NCBI GenBank assembly: GCA_035457705.1
Contig: DATIBD010000015.1
Coordinates: forward strand, 38,899 to 102,898
DNA length: 64,000 nt
Source of the DNA: DASPGQ01 sp035457705
GTDB lineage: Bacteria; Acidobacteriota; Vicinamibacteria; Marinacidobacterales; SMYC01
Direction of reading: 5' to 3'
In this document: positions 15,860-25,129 of the stretch, piece by piece
Position numbering within the stretch: the stretch's first letter is position 1
Layout: each line of letters begins with the position of its first letter
Notes under the pieces: generated by a model
The model's input: only the letters and a program-made list of their open reading frames with translations
The model's database searches: none
Told to the model about the DNA's origin: nothing
Made by a program: the position numbers and the translations under genes

Positions 15860-18793
15860 ATGTCGAGGCCATTCATGATGTGGTTACGTCCGACCGTTTC
15901 GTTTGTCTCGGTGACCCTCCTCCTTGGCGGCGCCGTCTTCGCCGCCGACACGCCGTACGCCGAGTGGATCACCGAGATGAAAACATCCCCGCGCGGGCCG
16001 TTCTCGCGAATTCGCTGGTTCTGCGCGGACGGATCGATCCAGCCGCCGCGGCCCTATGCTTGCTCCGAGCGCGGTGGCGGGCATCAGCACGGCGAGTGGA
16101 ACGAGCGAGCTCTGGCACTGCGTGGCCAGGGCTACTTCGTTGCCAACGTACTCGCCGGTATCGATGCCGAGGCCACGACCGGGAGGCCCGACTTTCCCGA
16201 CGAGCTCGGCCAGCTCCTCGTCGAGAAGTACCTGATCGCGGTGGACGATGGCTGGATTCTTCGCAAGGCGCGCTTCTACCGTGGGGCGCTCCAAGAAGAA
16301 GACGAGCGGGAGGGCGCTCGCGACCTTCTGCTCGCGATGGTCGCGAGCACGGATTGGACGAGTCATCGCTTCGTCGCACTGCGCACCGGCGCCCGGCTGC
16401 TGCCCCACGGAGAGGAAACGGCGAGCGTTCAACAGGTCCGGCAAGAGGCGGCTGCCCTCTCCGACCTCGATGGCGGCTTCGCCGAGCTGCGGGCGAAAAT
16501 CCACGGGACTCCCGAAGCCGGAGACGCCGCGCGGGTGCGCGAGTACGCGGGCAGGGCCCCTGTAGACCTGCGGAAGCGCTACGAAGCCCTCGCGGCCGCC
16601 ATCGACGAGGCCTACGCTCCAGTTCCGGTTGCCGAGACCCTCGAGATGGTGGCCGATTCGCTACGCGGATCGCCCGACGTGCAGGATCTTCTCCGAACCG
16701 AGGCGGCTCGTCTACGGCAATCGAGCTCGGACGTCGAGCGCTTCACGGCGACGGCAGCGATCCTGGCTCGGCTTCGAGACGCCGTAGGCCACATCCGCGG
16801 CGGCGTGGACCGGCTTTCCCTGGTGGATCTGGGCCTCGCCGTCGACGCCGAGCACTTCCGCCTGGGCACGATCTTACGGCCCAGTCTCTCCGGCTTGACG
16901 CGGGCGGAGCTGGTCTTGCTGCTCCGAGCCGGGAGCGACGCCGCATACGGAGCGGGGCTCGTCAACTCGCGCCAGCGCCGGGCGCTGGCTGAGGTGTTCG
17001 ACGACCTCGGCGCGCCCGAGCCGTCCCTTTCGGACTATCACGACAGGCTCGAATACGCCGCGCTTCTCCCAGGTTGGTCCACCCAGTCCCTGCGGATGCA
17101 CTTCTTCGAGCCCATGCAGAAGCTCGGTGAGATCGAGGGAAGGGCCGAGCTCTTCTTGCAGGACCAGCTCCGTTCTAGCGCGCTCTTCTTTTACTCGGAG
17201 GTCATCGACAGGCTCTTGCAGGACGCGAACCTTCAGGCGGGAGTCGAGCGAACGCTCTTCGATCGCCGCGTGGGGGGCGGTCTGACCGCTCTCAATCCCG
17301 GCCTCGCACGTGGCGTTCTCTATACGACCGCCGACCCCCGGCGACCGGATAGCTTTCGCCACGACGGCATTTATCTCCTTCCCGAGACCATTGCCGAACT
17401 GCCGCCGGTTGCCGGCATCCTCACGCAGGGCGCGGGGAACCCACTCTCACACGTGCAGCTTCTCGCCCGTAACCTTGGTATCCCCAACGTGGCGGTCGAC
17501 AGCTCGCTCGTGGAAGTGTTGCGCTCGCACGAAGGGAAGCATGTGGTTGTTGCCGCTGGCCGTTCGGGTGCCGTTCAGATCGAGGAAGATGGCCCTCGGT
17601 GGGACGCCGCCTTCGGGGGCGAGGCGTCGCCGACTGGAGGCGCCCTGTTCGCCCCGGACCTGGCGAAGCTCGACCTGTCGGTGCGAGAGTTCCTGAGCCT
17701 CGATGAGCTCCGAGCGAGCGACTCCGGCCGGACCGTCGGCCCGAAGGCGGCCAAGCTCGGCGAGCTTCGCTACAACTTCCCCGAGGCGACCGAGCCTGGT
17801 GTGGCGATTCCTTTCGGCCTCTACCGCGAGGCGGTGCTCGACAAGCCGCACCACGCCACGGGCAACACCGTCTTCGAGTGGATGAGTGCCGAGTTTCGAA
17901 ATCTCGAGGCCTTGCCGCGAGGATCGGCGGAGGAACAGGAGGCGTCCGAGTCCCTGCGGGCCGAGATCTACGACATCGTCCGGACCACCGACCCTGGCCC
18001 CGAGTTTCGGCGCCTCTTGCGCGAGGCCATGGATCGGGAGTTTGGCTCCGACTTTCGTGGTGGCGTCTTCGTCCGATCTGACACGAACGTCGAAGACCTT
18101 CCCGGCTTCACCGGGGCCGGTATCAACTTGACCATCCCTAACGTCGTGGGCTTCGAGGGCGTGATGGAAGCGTTGGCCGACGTGTGGGCGTCGCCGTTCT
18201 CGCCACGGTCGTTCGCATGGCGCCGGGGCAACATGACGAGCCCCGAGCACGTGTACCCTGCCGTGCTTTTGCTGCGCACCGTCCCGTCGGAAAAATCGGG
18301 GGTCATGGTGACCCAGGATCTCGAGACTGGGGATCGCGACGTGCTCTCGATCGCGGTGAACGAGGGCGCGGAGGGTGCTGTGCAAGGACAAGCCGCGGAG
18401 ACGCTCCGGGTCGACATGCGGGACGGCTCCGTGCGACTGCTCGCGGCCGCGACCGCTCCGTGGCGGGAAGTTGCCGTAGCGACCGGAGGTGTGGTGAAAC
18501 AGCGCGCGTCCGGCGCGGAGGCGGTGCTCCTTCCTGACGAGATCGAACAGCTCATCGGGTTTGCGAGGACGCTCCCCTCGCGCTTTCCCCCTATCGTGGA
18601 TGGCGAGGATCAGCCGACTGCTGCCGACGTCGAGTTCGCCTTCGTTGGTGGCAAGCTCTACTTGCTCCAGATCCGTCCGTTCAACGAAAGCGCACGCGCC
18701 CGAGAGAACCTCTATCTCCAGCAGATCGACCAAGGCAGCCGCGACCGCCTCAACGGTGCCTCGGTCCGGATGAACGAGGTGCCCGCACCATGA
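15860..18793 (+). CDS. Exported PEP/pyruvate-dikinase-like protein with glucan dikinase domain order
   Basis: A 977-residue protein. Residues 5-29 form a signal peptide (LRPTVSFVSVTLLLGGAVFA). A helical region of about 450 residues follows. Around residue 520 is a swivelling phosphohistidine domain (ILTQGAGNPLSHVQLLARN, with the catalytic histidine in LSH). The C-terminal part is a PPDK_N ATP-grasp domain (VGPKAAKLGEL, GVFVRSDTNVEDLPGFTGAG, ending with LYLLQIRPF). PPDK and PEP synthase have ATP-grasp first and His domain second; the reverse order here is that of alpha-glucan water dikinases. Export of an ATP-using enzyme is unusual. The stop overlaps the next start as ATGA. Confidence 0.82.
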   Translation: MSRPFMMWLRPTVSFVSVTLLLGGAVFAADTPYAEWITEMKTSPRGPFSRIRWFCADGSIQPPRPYACSERGGGHQHGEWNERALALRGQGYFVANVLAGIDAEATTGRPDFPDELGQLLVEKYLIAVDDGWILRKARFYRGALQEEDEREGARDLLLAMVASTDWTSHRFVALRTGARLLPHGEETASVQQVRQEAAALSDLDGGFAELRAKIHGTPEAGDAARVREYAGRAPVDLRKRYEALAAAIDEAYAPVPVAETLEMVADSLRGSPDVQDLLRTEAARLRQSSSDVERFTATAAILARLRDAVGHIRGGVDRLSLVDLGLAVDAEHFRLGTILRPSLSGLTRAELVLLLRAGSDAAYGAGLVNSRQRRALAEVFDDLGAPEPSLSDYHDRLEYAALLPGWSTQSLRMHFFEPMQKLGEIEGRAELFLQDQLRSSALFFYSEVIDRLLQDANLQAGVERTLFDRRVGGGLTALNPGLARGVLYTTADPRRPDSFRHDGIYLLPETIAELPPVAGILTQGAGNPLSHVQLLARNLGIPNVAVDSSLVEVLRSHEGKHVVVAAGRSGAVQIEEDGPRWDAAFGGEASPTGGALFAPDLAKLDLSVREFLSLDELRASDSGRTVGPKAAKLGELRYNFPEATEPGVAIPFGLYREAVLDKPHHATGNTVFEWMSAEFRNLEALPRGSAEEQEASESLRAEIYDIVRTTDPGPEFRRLLREAMDREFGSDFRGGVFVRSDTNVEDLPGFTGAGINLTIPNVVGFEGVMEALADVWASPFSPRSFAWRRGNMTSPEHVYPAVLLLRTVPSEKSGVMVTQDLETGDRDVLSIAVNEGAEGAVQGQAAETLRVDMRDGSVRLLAAATAPWREVAVATGGVVKQRASGAEAVLLPDEIEQLIGFARTLPSRFPPIVDGEDQPTAADVEFAFVGGKLYLLQIRPFNESARARENLYLQQIDQGSRDRLNGASVRMNEVPAP

Positions 18794-20118
18794 GAACCTG
18801 TATCGCCGCCCTCGCTTGCACGTTTCTCTCGGCGTCGGCTTTCTCCACGACCTATCCCCTCGATGGCTACGAGAGGACCGGTATCCGCCGCCTGCTTGCC
18901 ATCCAGCTCGTAGAGAAGGGGGAGCTGTCCGGATCGAAGCAGCCCGAGGGAGCCCTGCTCTCGCTTTCCGACGTGGATCTCAGGCTGCTCGACCGCCCGG
19001 ACCTGGCGCTTCCCGCGCCGGATCCGGACTTCACCCGTCGGGTCGTCGAGATTCTCGGAGATGAGGCCGAAAGCTACGGCATGGCCGTGCTCGACCTCAC
19101 CGACCCGGAGAACCCCCACTACGCCGAGCACCGCGGCGACCACAAGCAAAACGTGGGAAGCGTCGGAAAGCTCGTCGTCGCTCTCGCGCTCTTCCAGGCA
19201 CTTGCCGACGCGTGGCCGGATGACCTCGAGAAACGCGCGGCGGTCTTGCGAGAGACGTTAGTGACCGCGGACGACTTCTCCCAAGCCGATCACCACACGG
19301 TCCGTTTTTTCGATGCCGATACCAAGAAGCTCACCCGGCGGACGATCCGCATCGGGGATCAAGCGTCGCTCTATGAGTACCTCGACTGGATGCTCTCGCC
19401 GAGCTCCAACTCCGCCGCGGGCATGGTCATGCGCGAAGCGATGCTGCTGCGACAGTTCGCAAAGGCCTACCCGCTCACCGAAGAGAAGATTCGAGCGTTC
19501 TTTGCCGACACGCCGAAGAACGAATTGACCGCGCTCTTCGAGCGAACCTTCGTCGCGCCCATGACTCAGAACGGCCTCGACGTCGACCTTCTGCGTCAGG
19601 CGAGCATCTTCACGCACGAGGGAAAACGGATCGTCCCCGGACCGGGCTCGAGCTACGGCTCGGCCCGCGAGCTCACCCGCTACCTGTTACTCCTGGAGCA
19701 AGGCCGGATCGTGGACGCGTTCTCGAGCCGCGAGATCAAGCGGCTCATCTACGTCACCGAACGGCGCATCCGATATGCCGCGGCTCCGGCGCTCGCTCCG
19801 TCCGCGGTCTACTTCAAGTCCGGCTCGCTCTACGCATGCAAGGAAGAGCCCGGCTTCGAGTGCGAGCCGTACGCGGGGAACGTGAGGAACTACATGAACT
19901 CCGCCGCGATCATCGAGCACCCCGCGGGTGAGCGGAAGCTCTATTACATGGTCACGATCATCTCGAACGTTCTTCGCAAGAACTCGGCCTCGGTCCACCT
20001 GGAGATCGCTACACGACTGCAGAAGCTCGTGGAGTCGATGCACGCGCCGCAAAAGCCGGCCGTCGACGGCCTGCTCGACGGTGCAGCCAGTCGACCAGGT
20101 GTCTCGCGAGCACACTGA
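18790..20118 (+). CDS. Exported beta-lactamase-fold serine hydrolase
   Basis: A 442-residue protein with a signal peptide (CIAALACTFLSASAF). It carries the class A beta-lactamase/transpeptidase triad in order: SVGK at about residue 124 (SxxK), a SSN element near 205 (SxN), and KSG at about 343. It is longer than true beta-lactamases and lacks an obvious omega-loop glutamate motif, so a peptidase or transpeptidase role is as likely as antibiotic hydrolysis. It starts inside the stop of the dikinase-like gene (ATGA), so the two are coupled, and the pairing hints that both act in the envelope. Confidence 0.82.
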   Translation: MRTCIAALACTFLSASAFSTTYPLDGYERTGIRRLLAIQLVEKGELSGSKQPEGALLSLSDVDLRLLDRPDLALPAPDPDFTRRVVEILGDEAESYGMAVLDLTDPENPHYAEHRGDHKQNVGSVGKLVVALALFQALADAWPDDLEKRAAVLRETLVTADDFSQADHHTVRFFDADTKKLTRRTIRIGDQASLYEYLDWMLSPSSNSAAGMVMREAMLLRQFAKAYPLTEEKIRAFFADTPKNELTALFERTFVAPMTQNGLDVDLLRQASIFTHEGKRIVPGPGSSYGSARELTRYLLLLEQGRIVDAFSSREIKRLIYVTERRIRYAAAPALAPSAVYFKSGSLYACKEEPGFECEPYAGNVRNYMNSAAIIEHPAGERKLYYMVTIISNVLRKNSASVHLEIATRLQKLVESMHAPQKPAVDGLLDGAASRPGVSRAH

Positions 20119-20228
20119 CGTATGGCGTCAAGAGGGCGGTTCGCATAGAGTGCTGGCGTCGCGGAGAGCTCCATTCGCCACTCGAAAACCGTGGCGTACT
20201 TGGCAACGGGAGCTGAACGGAGGTGTGA

Positions 20229-21824
20229 ATGCGAGTCGTTTTGATAAACGTTCGTGATCCTCAATTTTATGCGTTGCCCGCGGATACCCGTGCGGCGAAC
20301 GGGAACGTTCGGATCATGGGATTCCCGCCCATCGGCATCATGTCGCTGTCCGCCGTGCTCAAACGAGAGGGCCACGAATGTTTCATGTTCGACCAGGCCA
20401 ATCCCGAAACGCCGAACGAGGTCCTCGTCGAAGAGATTCGGAGGCTTTCACCAGGGTTGGTCGGCTTGAGCTTTTTGAGCACGACGAGCTATCCGTACGC
20501 CAAGCTGCTCGCGCGTCAGATCCGAGCGGCCGAGCCCGCGGTTCGACTGGCCTTCGGCGGGGTGTTCGCCACCTTGAACGCCGACCGGGTGGCGCGGCAG
20601 TGTCCCGAGGTCGACTTCGTCTGCCGTGGTGACGGAGAGCAGCTGATTCTCGATTTGTTGGAACGCATAGACGATCCGGGTTACATCCCCGGCGTTACCT
20701 GGACCCGAGACGGGAAGATCGTTCAAAACGAGAATCGAACGCTCGATCGCGATCTCGACCAGTGGCCTTTTCCCGATCGCGAAAGCCTTCCCCTCGATTT
20801 CGTGGAGTCGATGCCTCTCGACGTTCCCGCCGTTCTCTCGTTGGACCGGTTCACGACGATGCAAACGTCGCGCGGCTGCCCGTGGCCGTGTGTCTTCTGT
20901 GATATTCCGGTTTTCAGTGAGGGAAAATGGCGCTCCCGAAGCCCCGAGCACGTCGTCGCCGAGCTCGAGCATCTACAGGCCACCGGCTACGGCGCGGTCT
21001 ATTTCGTGGACGATCATTTCTTGCTCCAGCCGAAACGGATCGAAGCCATTTGCCGAGGGATCAACGAGCGAGACGTCAAGGTGGAATGGGGATGCGAGGG
21101 CCGCGTCGACTCGGTTTGCCAGCATCTGTTTCCGGCGATGGCCGGGGCCCATTGCCGGACGCTCATGCTCGGGATCGAGAGCGGAAGCCAGAAAGTGCTC
21201 GACCGTTTAAAGAAGGAACAGACGCTCGCCGAAGTCGAGACGACGGTGAAGAACGCCAAGGCAGCGGGGATCGAGATCGTTCACGGCTTCTTCGTCGTCG
21301 GGAGCCCGGACGAGACCGTCGACGACGTCCGCGCTACGTTCGACTTCGCCGCCAGGCTCCCGCTCGACACATTCGGGTTCAACCGCCTGTGCGTTTACCG
21401 CGGGACGCCTCTCTGGAAGGAATACGTGGAGCGCGGCCTCGTGGACGACGAGGAAGACTGGTACAAGTACTTCAAGTGTACCGAGATCGATCCCACCTGC
21501 CTGTCCGGTGAAACGGTGAACGCTGAGCGCATTGCCGGTTTTCGGAGACTGTTCGGTTACAAGCTCCGGCACTATCCGGTCCAGACCGCCCGCCTGCTGT
21601 GGCGCTTTTGCCGCTACATGCGACTTCGCGACGTCCTGTACCTGATCGTGAAACCGTTCCTCGGTGCCAGGCGCGGGACAACGAAGGCCGAGCGGATCAC
21701 GCGCGCGGTCGAGCACGCCGCGGTGAAGGATCGCGCCGCGGCAATCACACAAATCAGCGACGAAATGCTCGAACAGACGTTAGAACGCGCCGAACCTCCT
21801 TCGGCTCGAGCGGGATCTCCATGA
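20229..21824 (+). CDS. B12-binding-domain radical SAM protein
   Basis: A 531-residue class B radical SAM protein. Residues 1 to about 140 form a cobalamin-binding-type Rossmann domain (GFPPIGIMSLSAVLKREGH, VGLSFLSTTSYPYA). The radical SAM core has SRGCPWPCVFCD, the CxxxCxxC motif that holds the [4Fe-4S] cluster and SAM, followed by YFVDDHF, MLGIESGS and a barrel end near residue 400. The last 130 residues are helical and probably membrane-associated or substrate-specific. Family members methylate unreactive carbons in lipids, hopanoids and natural products; the substrate here cannot be told. GGAGGTG precedes the ATG. Several residues of the C-terminal region are basic. Confidence 0.88.
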   Translation: MRVVLINVRDPQFYALPADTRAANGNVRIMGFPPIGIMSLSAVLKREGHECFMFDQANPETPNEVLVEEIRRLSPGLVGLSFLSTTSYPYAKLLARQIRAAEPAVRLAFGGVFATLNADRVARQCPEVDFVCRGDGEQLILDLLERIDDPGYIPGVTWTRDGKIVQNENRTLDRDLDQWPFPDRESLPLDFVESMPLDVPAVLSLDRFTTMQTSRGCPWPCVFCDIPVFSEGKWRSRSPEHVVAELEHLQATGYGAVYFVDDHFLLQPKRIEAICRGINERDVKVEWGCEGRVDSVCQHLFPAMAGAHCRTLMLGIESGSQKVLDRLKKEQTLAEVETTVKNAKAAGIEIVHGFFVVGSPDETVDDVRATFDFAARLPLDTFGFNRLCVYRGTPLWKEYVERGLVDDEEDWYKYFKCTEIDPTCLSGETVNAERIAGFRRLFGYKLRHYPVQTARLLWRFCRYMRLRDVLYLIVKPFLGARRGTTKAERITRAVEHAAVKDRAAAITQISDEMLEQTLERAEPPSARAGSP

Positions 21825-21964
21825 ACGGTACCTCGAAGAACCGGCTCGGGCAACGGTTTCGCACCCGCCGGCCGTCGCGGGATCGTAAAAGCGGTAGCGA
21901 GAAGACGTCTGACCGGGCGGGCGCCCTCGTTTACCGCGGGCGAAGCTCGCTCGGAAGATCGTGA
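21821..21964 (+). CDS. Possible 47-residue basic peptide overlapping the radical SAM stop
   Basis: An ATGA overlap with the radical SAM gene opens a short frame for a basic, arginine-rich peptide (NGTSKNRLGQRF and onwards). It has no hydrophobic segment and no recognisable family. It could be translated by coupling or be chance, as the gap to the next gene is otherwise empty. Confidence 0.2.
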   Translation: MNGTSKNRLGQRFRTRRPSRDRKSGSEKTSDRAGALVYRGRSSLGRS

Positions 21965-21972
21965 CGCGGCGC

Positions 21973-23739
21973 TCAGCTCTGCTCGGGGTACGGGTAACCT
22001 TGCTCGAGCGCGCGGTCCAGCATGGCGTCGTGGCCGTAGATGTCGTTGATGAGGTGAACGACCCCTTCGGAGTTCACGTGAACTGTGTCGTAGAAGAGCA
22101 CGACCAGAAGCGGCTCGTCGAGGTTGACCTGCTTGGGGCGCTCACCCTTCATCGCGGCATCGATCCGTTCGGGAGTCCACTCCGGCTCGTCGCGGAGCAC
22201 CCACGCGGCGAGATCCGCGGGACGCTCCAACCGGATGCAACCGTGGCTGAAGTCCCGACGGGTGCGGGAGAAGAGCTGCTGGGTGGGGGTCCCATGCATG
22301 TAGACGCTCTCGGCGTTGGGAAAGATGAACTTCGCAAGCCCGAGCGAATTATGGGGCCCGGGCTTCTGCCGGATGTGGAGCTTCCCCGCGACCACGGCGT
22401 CCAGGTTTTCCGGCGTCGGCGGTAGCGCGACGGCGTCGTCCGCTCCGCTCGCGACGATCTCGAGATTTTGGGTTTCCATGTAGGAGGGATCCCTGCGCGC
22501 GTGGGGCACGAGCTCGTTCCGGGTGATGCCATAGGGCGGGTTCCAGTACGGCCGGAAAACGATGTAGGCCATCTCTCCGAGAAAGATGGGCGTGCGGTGA
22601 TTGAGCGACTTCCCCACGACGACATTCATACGAAGCGGCTCTTCCCCGCTCGCGGGATCGGTGGCCCATAAGCGAAACAGGGGCACGTTCACGAAGACCG
22701 TGGGGCGGTCGGAGAGAGTGGGAAGCCATCGGCCTCGCTCCAGCGCGAGCTCGAGCTGGCGCAGGCGCTGAGTGAACGGAACATTGAGCGCCTCGAGCGT
22801 GCCTTTCCCCACGACGCCATCGGCATCGAGCACGTGCCGCTCCTGGAACGAACGCACAGCGTCGACGAGCGCGCCATCGTAAAGAGGCGTGCCGTCGGGC
22901 GCGACGCCGGAGGCGGCTGCTTCCGACGGCAAGTCGCCGAAGAAACGCAGCCGCGCCGCGAGCCGGGGGACCCCTTCCCAAGGGTCGCCGGGCGCCACCT
23001 TCGTTCGTCCATTCGTCAGCTCGGGGACTGGGTCCGGCTCGCCCGACGCCAAGAGCGCGCGATAGCGTGCGAGCGTCTGTTTGTTTCGCTGGTAGTGTGG
23101 AAACGAGGGCTCGAGACGATCGAGTGCGGCCGGGAGCCCCTCTCCGTCGCGAGCGTCGCGCAGTACGACGGGACGGTCGAGCTTTTTTGGTTCCACGTCG
23201 TAGCCCCAATCGATCGTGCGCGGATCGACGCGGCCGATGTGCACCGCCTCGATCTCCCGCAGGATGCCGACCGTCACCGCGAGATCGAAGAGGGCGCGGT
23301 CTTCCGCGCTCACCTCCGCACCCGACTGCAGCCGACCCCACTCCGAGGCGATGCGCTCGGCGTCGTAGTCCGCTGGGTCGAGACCGCGCGCCTCGGCGTC
23401 CGCGAGCGCGTCGATCGTGCCTTCGAGAGCCGGGTACGAACGATCGCCGGCAAACCATATGAGCCGGTCCGGCTCCTCCCCGTACAGCGTTCCGAGCGCA
23501 ATGGATACGTCCTCGAGCTCCGGCCAGCGCAACCATGGATGTCGCGCTTCTTCCAGCACGGCGTCGACCACCGCGGCGACGTCCGGCTCGGCGGACGCGG
23601 GCTCGACGATGGGGTCCTGCAGGTCGGGCGCCTGGCTCTCGTCCGCAACTCCGGCGTCTTGCGTCCCGCAACCGGCGGCAGCGAATGTCACTACCCAAAG
23701 GATGGCCACCACGGCGGCCTCTCGGACGACTCGGCTCAT
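21973..23739 (-). CDS. YcbB-like L,D-transpeptidase lipoprotein
   Basis: A 588-residue protein starting at the ATG at 23739. The N-terminus is a lipoprotein signal with a lipobox ending in cysteine (TFAAAGC). A long scaffold region follows, then a peptidoglycan-binding motif (AVRSFQERHVLDADGVVGK) and a C-terminal YkuD domain with MHGTPTQQLFSR and FSHGCIRLERP, which hold the catalytic histidine and cysteine. This is the layout of YcbB/LdtD, which makes 3-3 crosslinks in peptidoglycan. A longer frame upstream adds ten residues of no value. It is the last of three genes (with the PhoD-like and beta-lactamase-fold genes) on this strand. Confidence 0.92.
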   Translation of the reverse strand: MSRVVREAAVVAILWVVTFAAAGCGTQDAGVADESQAPDLQDPIVEPASAEPDVAAVVDAVLEEARHPWLRWPELEDVSIALGTLYGEEPDRLIWFAGDRSYPALEGTIDALADAEARGLDPADYDAERIASEWGRLQSGAEVSAEDRALFDLAVTVGILREIEAVHIGRVDPRTIDWGYDVEPKKLDRPVVLRDARDGEGLPAALDRLEPSFPHYQRNKQTLARYRALLASGEPDPVPELTNGRTKVAPGDPWEGVPRLAARLRFFGDLPSEAAASGVAPDGTPLYDGALVDAVRSFQERHVLDADGVVGKGTLEALNVPFTQRLRQLELALERGRWLPTLSDRPTVFVNVPLFRLWATDPASGEEPLRMNVVVGKSLNHRTPIFLGEMAYIVFRPYWNPPYGITRNELVPHARRDPSYMETQNLEIVASGADDAVALPPTPENLDAVVAGKLHIRQKPGPHNSLGLAKFIFPNAESVYMHGTPTQQLFSRTRRDFSHGCIRLERPADLAAWVLRDEPEWTPERIDAAMKGERPKQVNLDEPLLVVLFYDTVHVNSEGVVHLINDIYGHDAMLDRALEQGYPYPEQS

Positions 23740-23785
23740 GTCGTTCCCTCCTCCCCGACGAGCGAGCAACGGACAAGCAGTCCTG

Positions 23786-25105
23786 TCAACCCGAAGGCTG
23801 ACAGCCGTTGTCCTCGCACCGTAGGCGAAGCTGCATTCCCTTCAGAATTGCGCCGTGCTCGTTTCGGCCTGTGAACGTGACCTCGAGCACCTCGCCGTCG
23901 TCCTCGACCTGGACCTGGCCGAACTGTTGGATGGGAACGAGGCCGAAGAGGACCCTGCGTCCCGCCTTGCCATGGCTGTAGGGGCCACCTTTGTGCCGGG
24001 CGTAACGGTCGAGGGGGGCGGCGTGGAAAACGGGGAACGCGCGTTCGCCGGGCCGGGCGTCGCTCGCGAAGTTCGAGTTCGTACCGTCGTCGATGGCGAC
24101 CATGTGCCCGTCGCCACTGAGCATGATCATGCGATTCGCCATTCCCGCATCACGAATGCGGTCGGCGACGTACCGGCGCTCCCAATCGTAACGTCCCCAT
24201 CCGTGGCCGCTGCCAGGCTCGGCGATCCAGGGAACGACGTTGACCCAAGCGACGAGCGCGTAGCGGGCTCTCGCGTTTTCGATCTCACCGACGAGCCAAT
24301 CCCTTTGCGCCGCGCCGAGCATGGTCTTGTCGGGGCCGTCGGGGTCGCTGTCCGGTACGCGATTCGAGCGGCCGTCGGTCATGAGGAATCGAACGCGTCC
24401 CACGGTAAATGCCTGGTGAATATCGCGGGGCAGCTCGCCGTCGCGCTCGAGGGGGTAGTGCGGAACATACTCGTCGTACGTCGCGAGCGCGGCAGGCCTC
24501 CCGGGATGCGTACGATCCGAATCGTTCGGGCCGTAATCGTGATCGTCCCATACGTAGGCGATGGGGGCGGAGCGATAGAGGGAAGACTGACGCTCGGAAG
24601 CGAGCACCTTTTCGAAAGCCGCGCGGTATACGGCCGGATCGTTCTCTCGGATGTTTTCGTAGTGGAAGTCCCCCATGTGAAGCATGAACAGCGGGTCGAG
24701 AGACTCGATTGCCTCGAAAATGGGGTGGTTCGAGCCTGTTCTCGCGCAGGAGGCGAGCACGAATGAGAACGACATCGGCCCCTCGGAGAACGTGTGGAAC
24801 CGGCCGCTCAGAAACGCCGACCCGCCGACCCGAACGCTGTAGTCAAATTGGCTGTCCGGCGTTAGCCCATCGACGTAGAAGGTCGCCACTCCGCTCGTGC
24901 TGATCGTGCTTGCCGGAATCTCCCTCTCGCCCAGGAGAAGGCGCGGCTCACCGGCAGCCGGATCCACCTTGGCTTTGACGACGGTCGTGGTCTCGGTCAC
25001 GGCCCCGGACCACACCCAACGGACGGGTCCCTGTGCCCGAACCCCGGCAATGCGGGCGGGGCTCAGCGACATGAGCACGAGAACGCTAAAGAGAAGTCGT
25101 GTCAT
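23786..25105 (-). CDS. Exported PhoD-like phosphatase/phosphodiesterase
   Basis: A 439-residue protein with a signal peptide (about residues 1-24), an N-terminal beta-sandwich and the PhoD catalytic domain: ASCARTGSNHPIF, LFMLHMGDFHYE, AYVWDDHDYGPND and LSGDGHMVAID. The clustered D and H residues bind the metal ions of this phosphoesterase family. It would release phosphate from diesters or monoesters outside the cytoplasm. The gap to the next gene downstream is 46 nt and to the one upstream 24 nt, suggesting one transcript. Confidence 0.9.
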   Translation of the reverse strand: MTRLLFSVLVLMSLSPARIAGVRAQGPVRWVWSGAVTETTTVVKAKVDPAAGEPRLLLGEREIPASTISTSGVATFYVDGLTPDSQFDYSVRVGGSAFLSGRFHTFSEGPMSFSFVLASCARTGSNHPIFEAIESLDPLFMLHMGDFHYENIRENDPAVYRAAFEKVLASERQSSLYRSAPIAYVWDDHDYGPNDSDRTHPGRPAALATYDEYVPHYPLERDGELPRDIHQAFTVGRVRFLMTDGRSNRVPDSDPDGPDKTMLGAAQRDWLVGEIENARARYALVAWVNVVPWIAEPGSGHGWGRYDWERRYVADRIRDAGMANRMIMLSGDGHMVAIDDGTNSNFASDARPGERAFPVFHAAPLDRYARHKGGPYSHGKAGRRVLFGLVPIQQFGQVQVEDDGEVLEVTFTGRNEHGAILKGMQLRLRCEDNGCQPSG

Positions 25106-25129
25106 GATCGATAAAGGCCTCCACGATAA

